From: SAR116 cluster bacterium MED-G04
GTDB taxonomy: Bacteria > Pseudomonadota > Alphaproteobacteria > Puniceispirillales > UBA1172
Length of the DNA stretch: 64,000 bases
Assembly (NCBI GenBank): GCA_002457135.1
Contig: NTKX01000001.1
Span: forward strand, 1 to 64,000
Direction of reading: 5' to 3'
The notes beneath the pieces are model-generated. The model made no database searches. It was given only the letters and a program-made list of their open reading frames with translations, and was not told where the DNA came from. Position numbers and translations under genes: made by a program. Below are positions 1-8,842 of the stretch, piece by piece (positions within the stretch are counted from its first letter, which is position 1; each line of letters starts with the position of its first letter).

Positions 1-491
1 GGATTACCCGTATCAGAATTACCGGTATCAGGATTTGCGGTCATGCCGCTGCCCGCCTGATCCGGGTCCCTGTCGGCGGTGGTGCCGGATTTGAAAATCT
101 GGAACCCGTTGCTTTCTTCCACCGGGCTGGTCTCCATCATCCCCGCTTCATCAGCAATCGCTTCTTCGGGTGTTACTTCGGGGGGGCTGGCCTCTTCAAG
201 GCTGGCCTCTTCAGCAATCGCCTCTTCAGGTGTTACTTCGGGGGGGCTGGACTCTTCGGGATTGGCCTCTTCCTGAATGGCAGGTGCTTCGGGAGCATCA
301 GCCTCGGTCTCATCAGTCTTGACGGCTTCATTCAGGACCGCCACCAGGGCCTCTTCATCGGATGCAGCGGTTGCTTTTTTCTTTTTGGTTTTGGCGGCTG
401 TTTTGGTTTTTTTCGCACGGCTCAGGCGTTTCTTGAAGGAACCGCCCTGGTCATCTTGACTGCTCATCGTCTTGACCCTGTCGGATAACAT
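1..491 (-). CDS. Low-complexity Lys-rich/acidic protein, C-terminus outside the window
   Basis: The reading frame is open from an ATG at 491 to the window edge, so only the first ~163 residues are seen. A GAGG motif seven bases upstream supports this start over the in-frame ATG at 467. Residues ~20-45 are Lys/Ala rich (KKTKTAAKTKKKK). After that the chain turns acidic and Pro/Ala rich, with a 20-residue block (SPPEVTPEEAIA core) present twice and a DTGN repeat at the edge. No membrane segment, signal peptide or known domain is visible. It lies downstream of, and on the same strand as, a prepilin-like gene, so a surface or pilus-related role is possible but unsupported. Function not recognised. 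Confidence 0.6.
   Translation of the reverse strand, partial: MLSDRVKTMSSQDDQGGSFKKRLSRAKKTKTAAKTKKKKATAASDEEALVAVLNEAVKTDETEADAPEAPAIQEEANPEESSPPEVTPEEAIAEEASLEEASPPEVTPEEAIADEAGMMETSPVEESNGFQIFKSGTTADRDPDQAGSGMTANPDTGNSDTGN
3..35. repeat. 15-bp tandem repeat in coding sequence
   Basis: Two near-identical 15-bp units (attaccsgtatcagr) at 3-17 and 18-32 plus a partial third unit. In the minus-strand protein they encode an in-frame five-residue repeat with a DTGN core. More copies may lie outside the window. Confidence 0.7.
151..270. repeat. 60-bp tandem repeat, two copies, in frame
   Basis: Copies at 151-210 and 211-270 differ at only a few positions. They encode a duplicated 20-residue Glu/Pro/Ala block in the acidic minus-strand protein. 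The unit length is a multiple of three, so the frame is kept. Confidence 0.85.
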
Positions 492-575
492 AAACAAACC
501 TCAATACGGCGAATGCATCTGATGATGATAGCGTAAAACATTACCAGCGCAAGAAATACCCAGATCAGCATTGTA

Positions 576-1414
576 TTAATTGCAGTTTTTCAGGAATGAA
601 AAGGTATCAATGACAACCCTTTTGGTCAGCACCCTCTGGGCATCATCGGTCATGCCGCCATACTCGATCAGGTAACCATCAGCCTGATCATAGCTGGTGT
701 CATCGTTCCATGTTCCTTCAAGGTAGGTTTGCAGGTAATCCTGGGTCGGCAACCCGCCAGACGATACCCAGTCATTGGGCTGATTACCGGCCCAGTTCGT
801 GAAACTTTCAGGTATGGTTTCACCCCCCGGATCAGGCGGGTCGAAAACCGTGAAATTGCCCGCCGTCCCGTTGCCGATATAAAGCCCCCGGCCAGCCCCG
901 CCATCATGATCCGCGTAGCCGGCCTCGGATGAATTCCATTCCCCTTCAGGCCCGGTTACCCAGTACCAGAACCCCTCCGCCGATGCGTCTTTTGAATTGT
1001 ACTTGCCATAGGGGCCAGCCGCCGTATCGGTGTTGCTGGCGGCATCACCGCAACTGTTGCCGCGCTCACAACCCCGGTCGTATGCCCCGATCCAGCCCCA
1101 TGACCCGGCGATCCGGCTATCGGAACAGGTATGTTCTGCGGCCGTCGTAATGGTGGCGAGGTAGCCTTGCAGGCCAAACAGCTCCCTTGCCGGGGTTTCG
1201 GCCTCATCCTGGGTATCCTCCCAGTCGGCGAGGCACTGGCCTGCCGCACCGTGTTGGCCTTGCCAGCCTCGATCAGGTAGCCCGTCTGCACGCTGTTGAA
1301 AAAGAAAAACCCGCCGGTCACCACCAGGCTGAGCAGTGACAGCGCCACCAGCAGTTCAATTAGGCTGAAGCCGGCCCTGGCGGGAGGGAGCATGAAAAAA
1401 TGATCGGTCATCAT
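576..1414 (-). pseudogene. Frameshifted type IV prepilin fused to a C-type-lectin-like domain
   Basis: The N-terminus begins at 1414 or 1411, just after an AGGGG motif, and holds a short basic leader and a class III prepilin signal: ARAG then FSLIELLVALS, followed by the hydrophobic pilin helix. This frame loses sense after about 1270. One base out of phase, a second frame without an ATG of its own runs to a TAA at 576. It encodes a C-type-lectin-like domain: GYLATITTAAEH, WGWIGAYD, FWYWVTGPEGEW, FTNWAGNQPND, GTWND and DGYLIEYGG are the usual landmarks. The two halves read naturally as one prepilin-lectin protein of about 275 residues broken by one indel near 1240-1290. The break may be a real mutation, phase variation or an assembly error. 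A role as a pseudopilin or adhesin is inferred from the domains. Confidence 0.72.
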
Positions 1415-1496
1415 CCCCTGATGATGCCTGGTTTCCGGCGGGCGTGAACCTGGCATTGAGGTTGAAGGGGCATGATCGTTCAGATAATGTATCGCT

Positions 1497-2768
1497 ATGC
1501 TTTCTCGCGCTTCCATGATCAGGACCCTGGCCGATCGCCCCCACATCCTCTTGATGCTGACGGCGGCTGCAATGCCGATCAGTTTCATCACATGGTCAAC
1601 CCTGATCAACAATTTCACCTTTGAGCATGCCAGTTTCACCGGGCGTGAAATCGGGATTTTGCAATCCCTGAGGGAGGTTCCGGGCTTTCTGTCGTTTCTG
1701 GTGGTGTACCTGCTGATTGTCTTCAACGAACAGAGGCTGGCCCTGTTGACGCTTGGCCTGCTTGGGCTGGGGACGGCACTGACCGGGTATTTCCCGACGG
1801 CGTTCGGGCTTTACATCACCACCGTCATCGCCTCAATCGGGTTCCATTATTATGAGACCTGCAATCAGTCGCTGGCGATGCAATGGCTCGACAAGAAGAC
1901 GGCGCCTGAAATGCTCGGGCGGATTTACGGGGTTGCCTCAGCCGCCCAGGTGGCGACGCTCGGGCTGATTTTTGTGGCGGTGTTTGCCTTCACCCCCGGG
2001 CTGGACCCGCTGGCGTTTATCAGCGGCGAAAGCTTCATTGGTGATGGCGCGATCTATACCGGGATTTTTCTGGTGGGCGGGGTCATCACCATGATGATGG
2101 CGGTTGCGGGCTACCTTGCCTTTCCGCTCTTTAAGGCGACCAGCCCCCAGCATAAGACGATTATTCTGCGGCCCCGATACTGGCTCTATTACGCGCTGAT
2201 TTTCATGTCAGGGGCGCGGCGCCAGATTTTTATCGTCTTTGCCGGTTTCCTCATGGTGGAAAAATTCGGCTACAGCATTGGCCAGATTGCGATGTTGTTC
2301 CTGATCAACGCGGTCATCAATATCTGGCTTGCCCCCCTTATCGGCAAGATGATCGGCCGTATTGGTGAACGCGCTGCCCTGGTGCTGGAATACATCGGGC
2401 TGATCATCGTTTTCACATCCTACGCCTTTGTGGAAAGCGCGGTGCTGGCCGCCGGTCTCTATATCATCGACCATATTTTCTTTGCCATGGCGATTGCCAT
2501 CAAAACCTATTTTCAGAAAATTGCCGATCCGTCTGATTTTGCCGGAACCGCCAGTGTTTCCTTTACCATCAATCATATTGTGGCGGTGTTTCTGCCCGCA
2601 GGTTTCGGCCTGCTCTGGCTGATTTCACCGGCGGCGGTGTTTCTTTCAGGCGCGGCGATGGCCTTCATTTCGCTGCTGCTGGCAATGAACGTGCCCCGGC
2701 ATCCCAAAGAGGGGAATGAAGTTGTTTTGGGCCATCGTGGGGCGCCGATCATGGGGGTAGCAGAATGA
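1497..2768 (+). CDS. MFS transporter
   Basis: A 423-residue integral membrane protein with about 12 hydrophobic segments in two halves, the normal length and layout of a major facilitator superfamily permease. A polar loop between the halves carries FKATSPQHK near residue 218. No family-specific substrate motif was recognised. There is no clear ribosome binding site before 1497; an in-frame ATG at 1515 is an equal candidate. The stop codon overlaps the start of the next gene by four bases (ATGA), so the two are very likely translationally coupled. The substrate could therefore be a hydroxyacid or its precursor, but this is inference. Confidence 0.85.
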   Translation: MLSRASMIRTLADRPHILLMLTAAAMPISFITWSTLINNFTFEHASFTGREIGILQSLREVPGFLSFLVVYLLIVFNEQRLALLTLGLLGLGTALTGYFPTAFGLYITTVIASIGFHYYETCNQSLAMQWLDKKTAPEMLGRIYGVASAAQVATLGLIFVAVFAFTPGLDPLAFISGESFIGDGAIYTGIFLVGGVITMMMAVAGYLAFPLFKATSPQHKTIILRPRYWLYYALIFMSGARRQIFIVFAGFLMVEKFGYSIGQIAMLFLINAVINIWLAPLIGKMIGRIGERAALVLEYIGLIIVFTSYAFVESAVLAAGLYIIDHIFFAMAIAIKTYFQKIADPSDFAGTASVSFTINHIVAVFLPAGFGLLWLISPAAVFLSGAAMAFISLLLAMNVPRHPKEGNEVVLGHRGAPIMGVAE

Positions 2769-3901
2769 GCGCGGATGCATCCATTGATCTGCTGGTTATC
2801 GGTGCCGGTGCGGTGGGGCTGGCGATCACGCGGCAGGCGGCGATGCAAGGCCTGTCGGTCATTCTGGTTGAGGATAACCCGTCCTTCGGGATGGAAACAT
2901 CGTCCCGCAATTCCGAGGTGATCCATGCCGGGATCTATTACCCGCAGGATTCTCTAAAGGCACGGCTCTGCGTTGAGGGTGCGCATGCCATGTATGCGTA
3001 TTGCGCCGAACGCGGGGTGACGGCCAACCGCATTGGCAAGCTGATTGTCGCCACCAATGATGATCAGGTTGAGGGCCTCAGCGCCATCATGGCCAAGGGT
3101 CAGGCCAATGGTGTTCCCGATCTGGCCATGATCGGTCAGGCCAGGCTGGCTGAAATGGAACCTCACCTCAACGCCGTGGCAGCGATCCATTCGCCCTTTA
3201 CCGGGGTGGTGGACAGCCATAACTACATGGCCGCGCTTGAGGCTGATGCCGAAAATGCAGGCGCGATCATCGCCTATCTCAGCCGGTTTGAAGGGGCTGA
3301 ACGTTACCAGGCTGGATACGGGGCCAAACGCTGGCATTGCCGCATCACCAGCCAGGGTGAGGCGATGGTGATTGACGCAGGCCGCATCATCAACGCAGCC
3401 GGGCATGGATCGCACACCGTTTCAAAGGCGATTGAGGGGCTGGAGCCATCCAGCATCCCGCCGCATTACATGGCCAAGGGGCAGTATTTCACCACCACCC
3501 GCAAGCCGCCGTTCAGCCGTCTGATCTACCCGATGCCATCAGGGGGCGGGCTGGGCATTCACCTGACGCTCGATGCCGCAAACGGGGCGCGCTTCGGGCC
3601 TGATATCCAGTGGGTGGAGGGTGAGGATTACAGCGTTGACCCCGGCGATGCGGCCAAATTTCACCGGTCAATCTCAACCTACTGGCCTGACCTCAGGGAA
3701 GATGAGCTGGTACCCGCCTGGGCCGGGTTGAGGCCGAAAATCTATAATGATGGCTCCCGGTTTCAGGATTTCACCATCATGACCGGGGCTGATCATGGTG
3801 CCGACGGGGTCACCGCGCTCTACGCTATTGATTCGCCCGGGCTGACCTCATCCCTCGCGCTGGCCGGGCATGTCATGGAAGTGTCCGGGATCGCGGCGTG
3901 A
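2765..3901 (+). CDS. FAD-dependent oxidoreductase, L-2-hydroxyglutarate oxidase-like (DAO family)
   Basis: A 378-residue flavoprotein. The N-terminus has the Rossmann FAD motif VIGAGAVGLAI at residues ~10-20. It is followed by the segment SSRNSEVIHAGIYY, typical of LhgO/L2HGDH enzymes that oxidise L-2-hydroxyglutarate to 2-oxoglutarate with electrons passed to quinone. GLRPKI near the C-terminus is also usual in this family. It is coupled to the MFS gene by an ATGA overlap and converges on a thiolase gene. The exact substrate is inferred from family resemblance; another 2-hydroxyacid is possible. Confidence 0.82.
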   Translation: MSADASIDLLVIGAGAVGLAITRQAAMQGLSVILVEDNPSFGMETSSRNSEVIHAGIYYPQDSLKARLCVEGAHAMYAYCAERGVTANRIGKLIVATNDDQVEGLSAIMAKGQANGVPDLAMIGQARLAEMEPHLNAVAAIHSPFTGVVDSHNYMAALEADAENAGAIIAYLSRFEGAERYQAGYGAKRWHCRITSQGEAMVIDAGRIINAAGHGSHTVSKAIEGLEPSSIPPHYMAKGQYFTTTRKPPFSRLIYPMPSGGGLGIHLTLDAANGARFGPDIQWVEGEDYSVDPGDAAKFHRSISTYWPDLREDELVPAWAGLRPKIYNDGSRFQDFTIMTGADHGADGVTALYAIDSPGLTSSLALAGHVMEVSGIAA

Positions 3902-3902
3902 C

Positions 3903-3920
3903 CGGCTGATCAATCAGCCG
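3903..3920. terminator. Compact palindrome between convergent genes
   Basis: A perfect inverted repeat with 8-bp arms (CGGCTGAT/ATCAGCCG) and a 2-bp centre overlaps the thiolase stop codon and lies two bases after the oxidoreductase stop. There is no T-run, so intrinsic termination is doubtful; it may act as an mRNA 3'-end structure for both genes. Confidence 0.35.
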
Positions 3921-5098
3921 ACCTGCGTGTCAACAACAACGCTGATCCCCTGACCGCCGCCAATGCACATTGTAGCCATGCCGTAACGGGCCGAGCGGCG
4001 GTGCAGCTCATGCACCAGCTTGGTCATGATGATCGCGCCGGTGGCCCCGATCGGGTGGCCAAGGGCAATCGCCCCGCCGTTCGGGTTGACGATATCGCTG
4101 TTGAGGCCGAGCTCTTTCGTGACAGCGCAGGCCTGGGCGGCAAACGCCTCATTGCTTTCCACCACCTCAAGATCGCTGATACCGATACCCGCCTTTTCCA
4201 GCGCCATGGTCGATGCCGGGACAGGACCCATGCCCATGATCCGGGGCGCAACGCCGCCGAAACCATAGCCGATGATCCGCGCCAGTGGCGTGCTGCCATG
4301 GCTTTCCACAGCCTTGCCAGAGGCCAGCACCAGCGCCGCCGCGCCGTCATTGATGCCGGATGCATTACCGGCGGTGACAGTGCCATCTTTCTGGAACACA
4401 GTGCGGAGACCTTCGAGCTGATCCATGCTGGCATCACCGCGAATATATTCATCACGGTCAAAGACAGCGGGCTTGCGCTTGACCATGATCTCAACAGGGG
4501 TGATCTGGTCGTCAAAATAACCGGCATCCTGCGCCGCCTTGGCCCGCTGCTGGCTGGCAAGGGCAAAAGCATCCTGGTCTTCACGGCTGATGCCATAGTC
4601 AGCGGCAACATTTTCCGCCGTGATCCCCATATGGCCGATCCCGAACGGGTCGTGGAGCGCGCCCAGCATCATGTCATGGATATCGGCATTGCCCATGCGT
4701 TCACCCCAGCGCAGCGATGGCACGATATGGCCCGACCGGCTCATCACCTCAACCCCGCCGGCGAGCGCCAGCTCGGCATCGCCCAGCATGATCAGCTGGC
4801 TGGCGCTGGCAATAGCCTGCAACCCGCTGCCGCAAAGCCGGTTGACGGTCAGGGCAGGGGCGCCCTCACGCATCCCGGCACCGATTGAAATACAGCGCGA
4901 CACATACATATCACGCGGCTCGGTATGGATGACATTGCCGATGACGGCGTGATCAATGGCATCAGCCGCAACACCGCTTCTTTCAATGGCGGATTTGGCA
5001 ATATGGGTGCCAAGATCAATGGGGCTTGTATCCTTGAGGCTGCCGCCAAATGAACCGACCGCTGTTCGTGTCGCTGACAGAATGTAAACTGGGTTCAT
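3914..5098 (-). CDS. Acetyl-CoA C-acyltransferase (thiolase)
   Basis: A 394-residue thiolase that interconverts two acyl-CoAs and a 3-oxoacyl-CoA. The nucleophile is Cys89 in NRLCGSGLQAI. The second active-site block is ALGHPIGATGA (His), and the third is CIGGGQG near the C-terminus (Cys). NEAFAAQ is also present. Start chosen at ATG 5098, nine bases after a GGAGG; a TTG at 5116 lies inside that ribosome binding site and was rejected. The gene stands alone, divergent from the indolepyruvate oxidoreductase gene. Sequence alone does not separate biosynthetic (acetoacetyl-CoA) from degradative (beta-oxidation) use. Confidence 0.93.
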   Translation of the reverse strand: MNPVYILSATRTAVGSFGGSLKDTSPIDLGTHIAKSAIERSGVAADAIDHAVIGNVIHTEPRDMYVSRCISIGAGMREGAPALTVNRLCGSGLQAIASASQLIMLGDAELALAGGVEVMSRSGHIVPSLRWGERMGNADIHDMMLGALHDPFGIGHMGITAENVAADYGISREDQDAFALASQQRAKAAQDAGYFDDQITPVEIMVKRKPAVFDRDEYIRGDASMDQLEGLRTVFQKDGTVTAGNASGINDGAAALVLASGKAVESHGSTPLARIIGYGFGGVAPRIMGMGPVPASTMALEKAGIGISDLEVVESNEAFAAQACAVTKELGLNSDIVNPNGGAIALGHPIGATGAIIMTKLVHELHRRSARYGMATMCIGGGQGISVVVDTQVG

Positions 5099-5224
5099 GG
5101 AACCGGTCCTCCGCAAAAAATCCTGATGATGATCCTAACCTGTAGCCATGGGTTAATTTTGTCAAAATCAATTTTGCTCTTTTTCGGTTTCGCGCTAGGA
5201 TTTTCCTTGAAATTTACGGGTGTG

Positions 5225-8200
5225 ATGTATGGGGTGCATCTAATGCAGGGTTTGGGAATAGATGGCATCAGTCTTAGCGATTGTTATTCATCACGTCAGG
5301 GTACAGCACTGATCAGCGGTACCCAGGCGCTGGTCAGGCTTTTGCTCGAACAGGCGCGTCTTGATCAGGAACGTGGCTTGAACACCCGGGGGCTGGTCAG
5401 CGGCTATCCCGGCTCGCCACTGGGCGGCCTTGATCTTGAGCTGGGGCGGTCAAAACGTTTTTTGGATGAACATGGCATCGTCTTTCAGCCCGGCGTCAAT
5501 GAGGAACTGGCGGCAACCGCGCTCTGGGGCAGTCAGCATATCGGGCTTTATGATGACCCGTCGATTGATGGGGTGTTTGCGCTCTGGTACGGCAAGGGGC
5601 CGGGGCTGGACCGGTCCATGGATGCGCTGCGTCACGCCAATCAGGGCGGGGTCGCACCAAAGGGCGGTATGGTCATCGCTGTCGGGGATGACCCCACCGG
5701 CAAATCATCGACCCTGGCCTATCAGTCCGATCATAATTTTGTTGCCCTCGGCATCCCCTATTTCTTCCCCCGGCGTGTCAGCGACATCATCCCCATGGGG
5801 CTTGAGGCCTTTGCCCTGTCGCGCCATGCCGGATGCTGTGTCGGGCTGAAAATCGTGGTGGACACAGCCGATGCCAGCACGGTGCTGGACCTGGGTTCAA
5901 TCCGCCCCATGCTGGCGCCGCCTGAGCATCAGCCGGGGCCGGTTCATGTCGGCAAGCATGACCCCGCCGGTTTGCGGGAACAACGCCTGCATGAATTGAG
6001 GCTGCCAGCGGTCCGGGCATGGCAGGGCAATAATCCCGCCAATGCAGTCACCCTGCCATCCGGGCCAGACCTGGCTGATCCCGGATCAGTGAAGCCGCGC
6101 CTTGCCATTATGGCTGTCGGCAAGGCGGCGGTTGAGACAAGGGAGGCCCTGTCGCTGCTCGGCATGGATCAGCCCGCCGATCATGGCATTGTCATGATTG
6201 AAGTCGGCATGCCCTGGCCACTGGCCGCAGGGGTGATTGCCCCGGCCCTGGACGGTGTTGAGGAAATTCTGGTGGTGGAGGAAAAACGCCCCCTCGTTGA
6301 GGATCAGGTGGCTCGTCTGCTGGTGGACAGGGCCTTGCCGATCCGGCTATCCGGCAAGCGTGACCATGATGGCCAGACCCTGTTGCCCGCGCATGGTGAA
6401 ATCTCGGTTGAGGGTATTGCCCGTGCTGTCGCCCACAGGGCTGAGGCCACCGGCATAACCGTCACCACCCCGCCAGCCCTAGCTGATCTTGGCAACCTGC
6501 CGCAGGTTGCGATGCGGACCCCCTATTATTGTGCCGGATGCCCGCATAATTCATCGACCAAGCTGCCGGAGGGGGAGATCACCGGCATGGGGATCGGTTG
6601 CCATTCGATTTCAGGTTTCATCGATGCCGACAACATCACCAATTTCACCCAGATGGGGGGTGAGGGCGCATTCTGGATTGGTCGTGCGCCGTTTTCATCG
6701 CATGACCATTCCTTTCAGAACATGGGTGATGGCACGTTCGCGCATTCCGGCTACCTCGGGGTCAGGGCTGCGATCGCCGCCGGGGTCAACACCACGTTCA
6801 AGCTGCTCTACAACAGTGCCGTTGCCATGACCGGCGGGCAAAACGCCATGGGGGCAGGCAGTGCCGATGCCATCGCCCGCCAGTTCGATGCTGAAGGCGC
6901 AACCGGTATCGCCGTTGTCAGTGATGATCCGGAAGGCCAGCGCCGAACCGGCCGCTGGCCTGAGGGGACAGGCTTTCACCACCGCCGGGATATCGTTGCG
7001 GTGCAGGAAGACCTGGCGCGTATCAGCGGGGTCACCGCGCTGATTTTCGTTCAAACCTGCGCGGCTGAATTGCGGCGGGGTCGCAAGCGCGGCAAAATCC
7101 CTGATCGTGCTGAGCGGCTCTTCATCAATGAGGAAATCTGCGAAGGCTGCGGGGATTGCGCCGTCAAATCGAACTGCGTTGCCGTCAAGCCGGTGACCCG
7201 TCCCGAAGGGGTCAAGCGGCAGATCGACCAGACCGTCTGCAACAAGGATTATTCCTGCCTTGAGGGGTTCTGCCCCAGCTTTGTTTCAGTGACAACGGCC
7301 GAGGCGGAAAGCGAGGTGATGCGCCCCGAACAGCCGGATGCCGCACTCCTCCCCGATCCTCAGCCGTGGCGTGAGGGGATCACCAATATTTTCATGGCCG
7401 GGATTGGCGGCACGGGGGTATCGACCCTGTCTGCGGTGCTGGTGATGGCGGCGAGGATTGAGGGGATATCCGCCCAGGCCGTCAATCAGACCGGGCTTTC
7501 CCAGAAAAACGGTGGCGTGACCAGCCAGGTCAGGATGGTGCGGGAGGGCAGTCTCGATGCCCGCATGGTCCGGTTGCCGCCCCGTTCGGCTGATCTGCTG
7601 CTGGGGTGTGATGCGGTGGTGGCCGCCAATGATCTGGCCCTCAAGTGCCTCGATGCGTCCCGCACCACGGCGATCATCAATGCCCGTATGGACCCGGTTG
7701 GTGTCGCCGGGGTTGGTTCTGGTCATGTCGTTGATGACAGCCTTGTTTTCAGGCGGCTTGAGGCTGTCATGAACCCTGAGCAGATCATGCCGGTGGATAC
7801 ATCGCTGCTGTCCGAACAGCTGCTTGGCAGCGCGACCTTTGCGAACGTCATGCTGCTTGGGGTTGCCTTGCAGAAAGGGCTGATCCCGCTCAGCACTGAT
7901 GCCTTGATGCATGCCCTGCGGCTCAACGGGGTGGCGGTGGCTGACAACCATCGGGCGCTCGAATGGGGACGCTGGCTTGCGGTTGATGCGGACCGGGTCA
8001 GGGCCGCCGCCGGGCTGGCCCCCTCTATTGACAAGGCCATGATTGATGATCGCCCGGCTGATGAGGCTATCCGCTATTTTGCAGGGCGGCTGAATGCCTA
8101 TGACAGCGGCACCCTCGCCGGAAGGTATGAGGCCATTATGGACGGTATCATGGCGGCTGCCGCCAAGCCGGATGATGACCGCGTGGCCCGCAAGACGGCG

Positions 8201-8695
8201 CGGGCGCTCTATCGCGTGATGGCGATCAAGGATGAATATGAGGTCGCCAGGCTGATGACCGACCCCGGCTTCGGCACCCGGCTCAAGGATGCGTTTGGAT
8301 CACCCCGGCCGGTCGCCTATCATCTGGCCCCGCCGTTGCTGGGCTGGCTCAAAAACCGTGATGGAAAGCCGCGTAAAATCCGTTTCGGCGGTTGGATGCG
8401 GCATGTCTTCGGGGGCCTGAAAAAGCTCCGGTTCCTGCGCGAAACCCCGTTTGACGTGTTCGGCTATAATGCTGAAAGACGGCGTGAATGGGCCTTCCGT
8501 GATCGTGTCATAACGCTGTTTTCCGATCCCCTGTTGATTGCTGACCACGACCGGCTCGATGCTGTCTGTGAGGCAGTGCTTGCGGTGCGCGGTTACGGCT
8601 ATGTCAAGGAAGCGTCCATGGATGCGGCGGAACAATCGCTGGATGACCTGATGAAGAATAAAGCCCCCCGGCCACACTTTGACCAGGCTATGTGA
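5225..8695 (+). CDS. Indolepyruvate ferredoxin oxidoreductase family protein (fused alpha and beta parts)
   Basis: A ~1156-residue single-chain 2-oxoacid:ferredoxin oxidoreductase of the type that oxidatively decarboxylates aryl or branched 2-oxoacids to acyl-CoA using ThDP, CoA and iron-sulfur clusters. The N-terminal part resembles the pyrimidine-binding domain (SGYPGSPLGGLD). The middle part is the ThDP domain (YYCAGCPHNSS, then NMGDGTF). A ferredoxin-like cluster CEGCGDCAVKSNC lies near residue 639 with a further CNKDYSCLEGFC. The gamma domain begins at MAGIGGTGVS, and a long C-terminal tail follows. The frame continues upstream to 5126, but the added N-terminus is hydrophobic and unlike the family. 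ATG 5225 or 5243 is likelier; the latter has GGGG upstream. The partner ferredoxin is not evident nearby. Confidence 0.9.
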   Translation: MYGVHLMQGLGIDGISLSDCYSSRQGTALISGTQALVRLLLEQARLDQERGLNTRGLVSGYPGSPLGGLDLELGRSKRFLDEHGIVFQPGVNEELAATALWGSQHIGLYDDPSIDGVFALWYGKGPGLDRSMDALRHANQGGVAPKGGMVIAVGDDPTGKSSTLAYQSDHNFVALGIPYFFPRRVSDIIPMGLEAFALSRHAGCCVGLKIVVDTADASTVLDLGSIRPMLAPPEHQPGPVHVGKHDPAGLREQRLHELRLPAVRAWQGNNPANAVTLPSGPDLADPGSVKPRLAIMAVGKAAVETREALSLLGMDQPADHGIVMIEVGMPWPLAAGVIAPALDGVEEILVVEEKRPLVEDQVARLLVDRALPIRLSGKRDHDGQTLLPAHGEISVEGIARAVAHRAEATGITVTTPPALADLGNLPQVAMRTPYYCAGCPHNSSTKLPEGEITGMGIGCHSISGFIDADNITNFTQMGGEGAFWIGRAPFSSHDHSFQNMGDGTFAHSGYLGVRAAIAAGVNTTFKLLYNSAVAMTGGQNAMGAGSADAIARQFDAEGATGIAVVSDDPEGQRRTGRWPEGTGFHHRRDIVAVQEDLARISGVTALIFVQTCAAELRRGRKRGKIPDRAERLFINEEICEGCGDCAVKSNCVAVKPVTRPEGVKRQIDQTVCNKDYSCLEGFCPSFVSVTTAEAESEVMRPEQPDAALLPDPQPWREGITNIFMAGIGGTGVSTLSAVLVMAARIEGISAQAVNQTGLSQKNGGVTSQVRMVREGSLDARMVRLPPRSADLLLGCDAVVAANDLALKCLDASRTTAIINARMDPVGVAGVGSGHVVDDSLVFRRLEAVMNPEQIMPVDTSLLSEQLLGSATFANVMLLGVALQKGLIPLSTDALMHALRLNGVAVADNHRALEWGRWLAVDADRVRAAAGLAPSIDKAMIDDRPADEAIRYFAGRLNAYDSGTLAGRYEAIMDGIMAAAAKPDDDRVARKTARALYRVMAIKDEYEVARLMTDPGFGTRLKDAFGSPRPVAYHLAPPLLGWLKNRDGKPRKIRFGGWMRHVFGGLKKLRFLRETPFDVFGYNAERRREWAFRDRVITLFSDPLLIADHDRLDAVCEAVLAVRGYGYVKEASMDAAEQSLDDLMKNKAPRPHFDQAM

Positions 8696-8764
8696 AATTA
8701 CCGGGCTATGTGAAATTACCGGGCTATGTGAAATTAGGGCCACCTAAAATTAGGGCCATCTAAA
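8685..8764. repeat. 18-bp tandem repeat (x3) across a stop codon, then 16-bp repeat (x2)
   Basis: GGGCTATGTGAAATTACC or close variants occur at 8685-8702, 8703-8720 and 8721-8738. Each copy includes the final codons and TGA stop of the preceding gene in the same frame. It is followed by two copies of a 16-bp unit containing TTAGGGCCAYCTAAAA. Confidence 0.85.
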
Positions 8765-8842
8765 ATAACCTGCTGAAGAATAAAATTGCACAAACCTCGT
8801 GATGCTATACAACAGAATTAGAACCCACCGGATGGACCAGCC

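Noticed and set aside
151-270. CRISPR-like repeat
   Set aside because: The copies are directly adjacent with no spacers and encode in-frame protein repeats; no cas gene in the window.
4001-4888. 295-codon open frame antisense to the thiolase gene
   Set aside because: No recognisable motif; lies fully inside a conserved gene.
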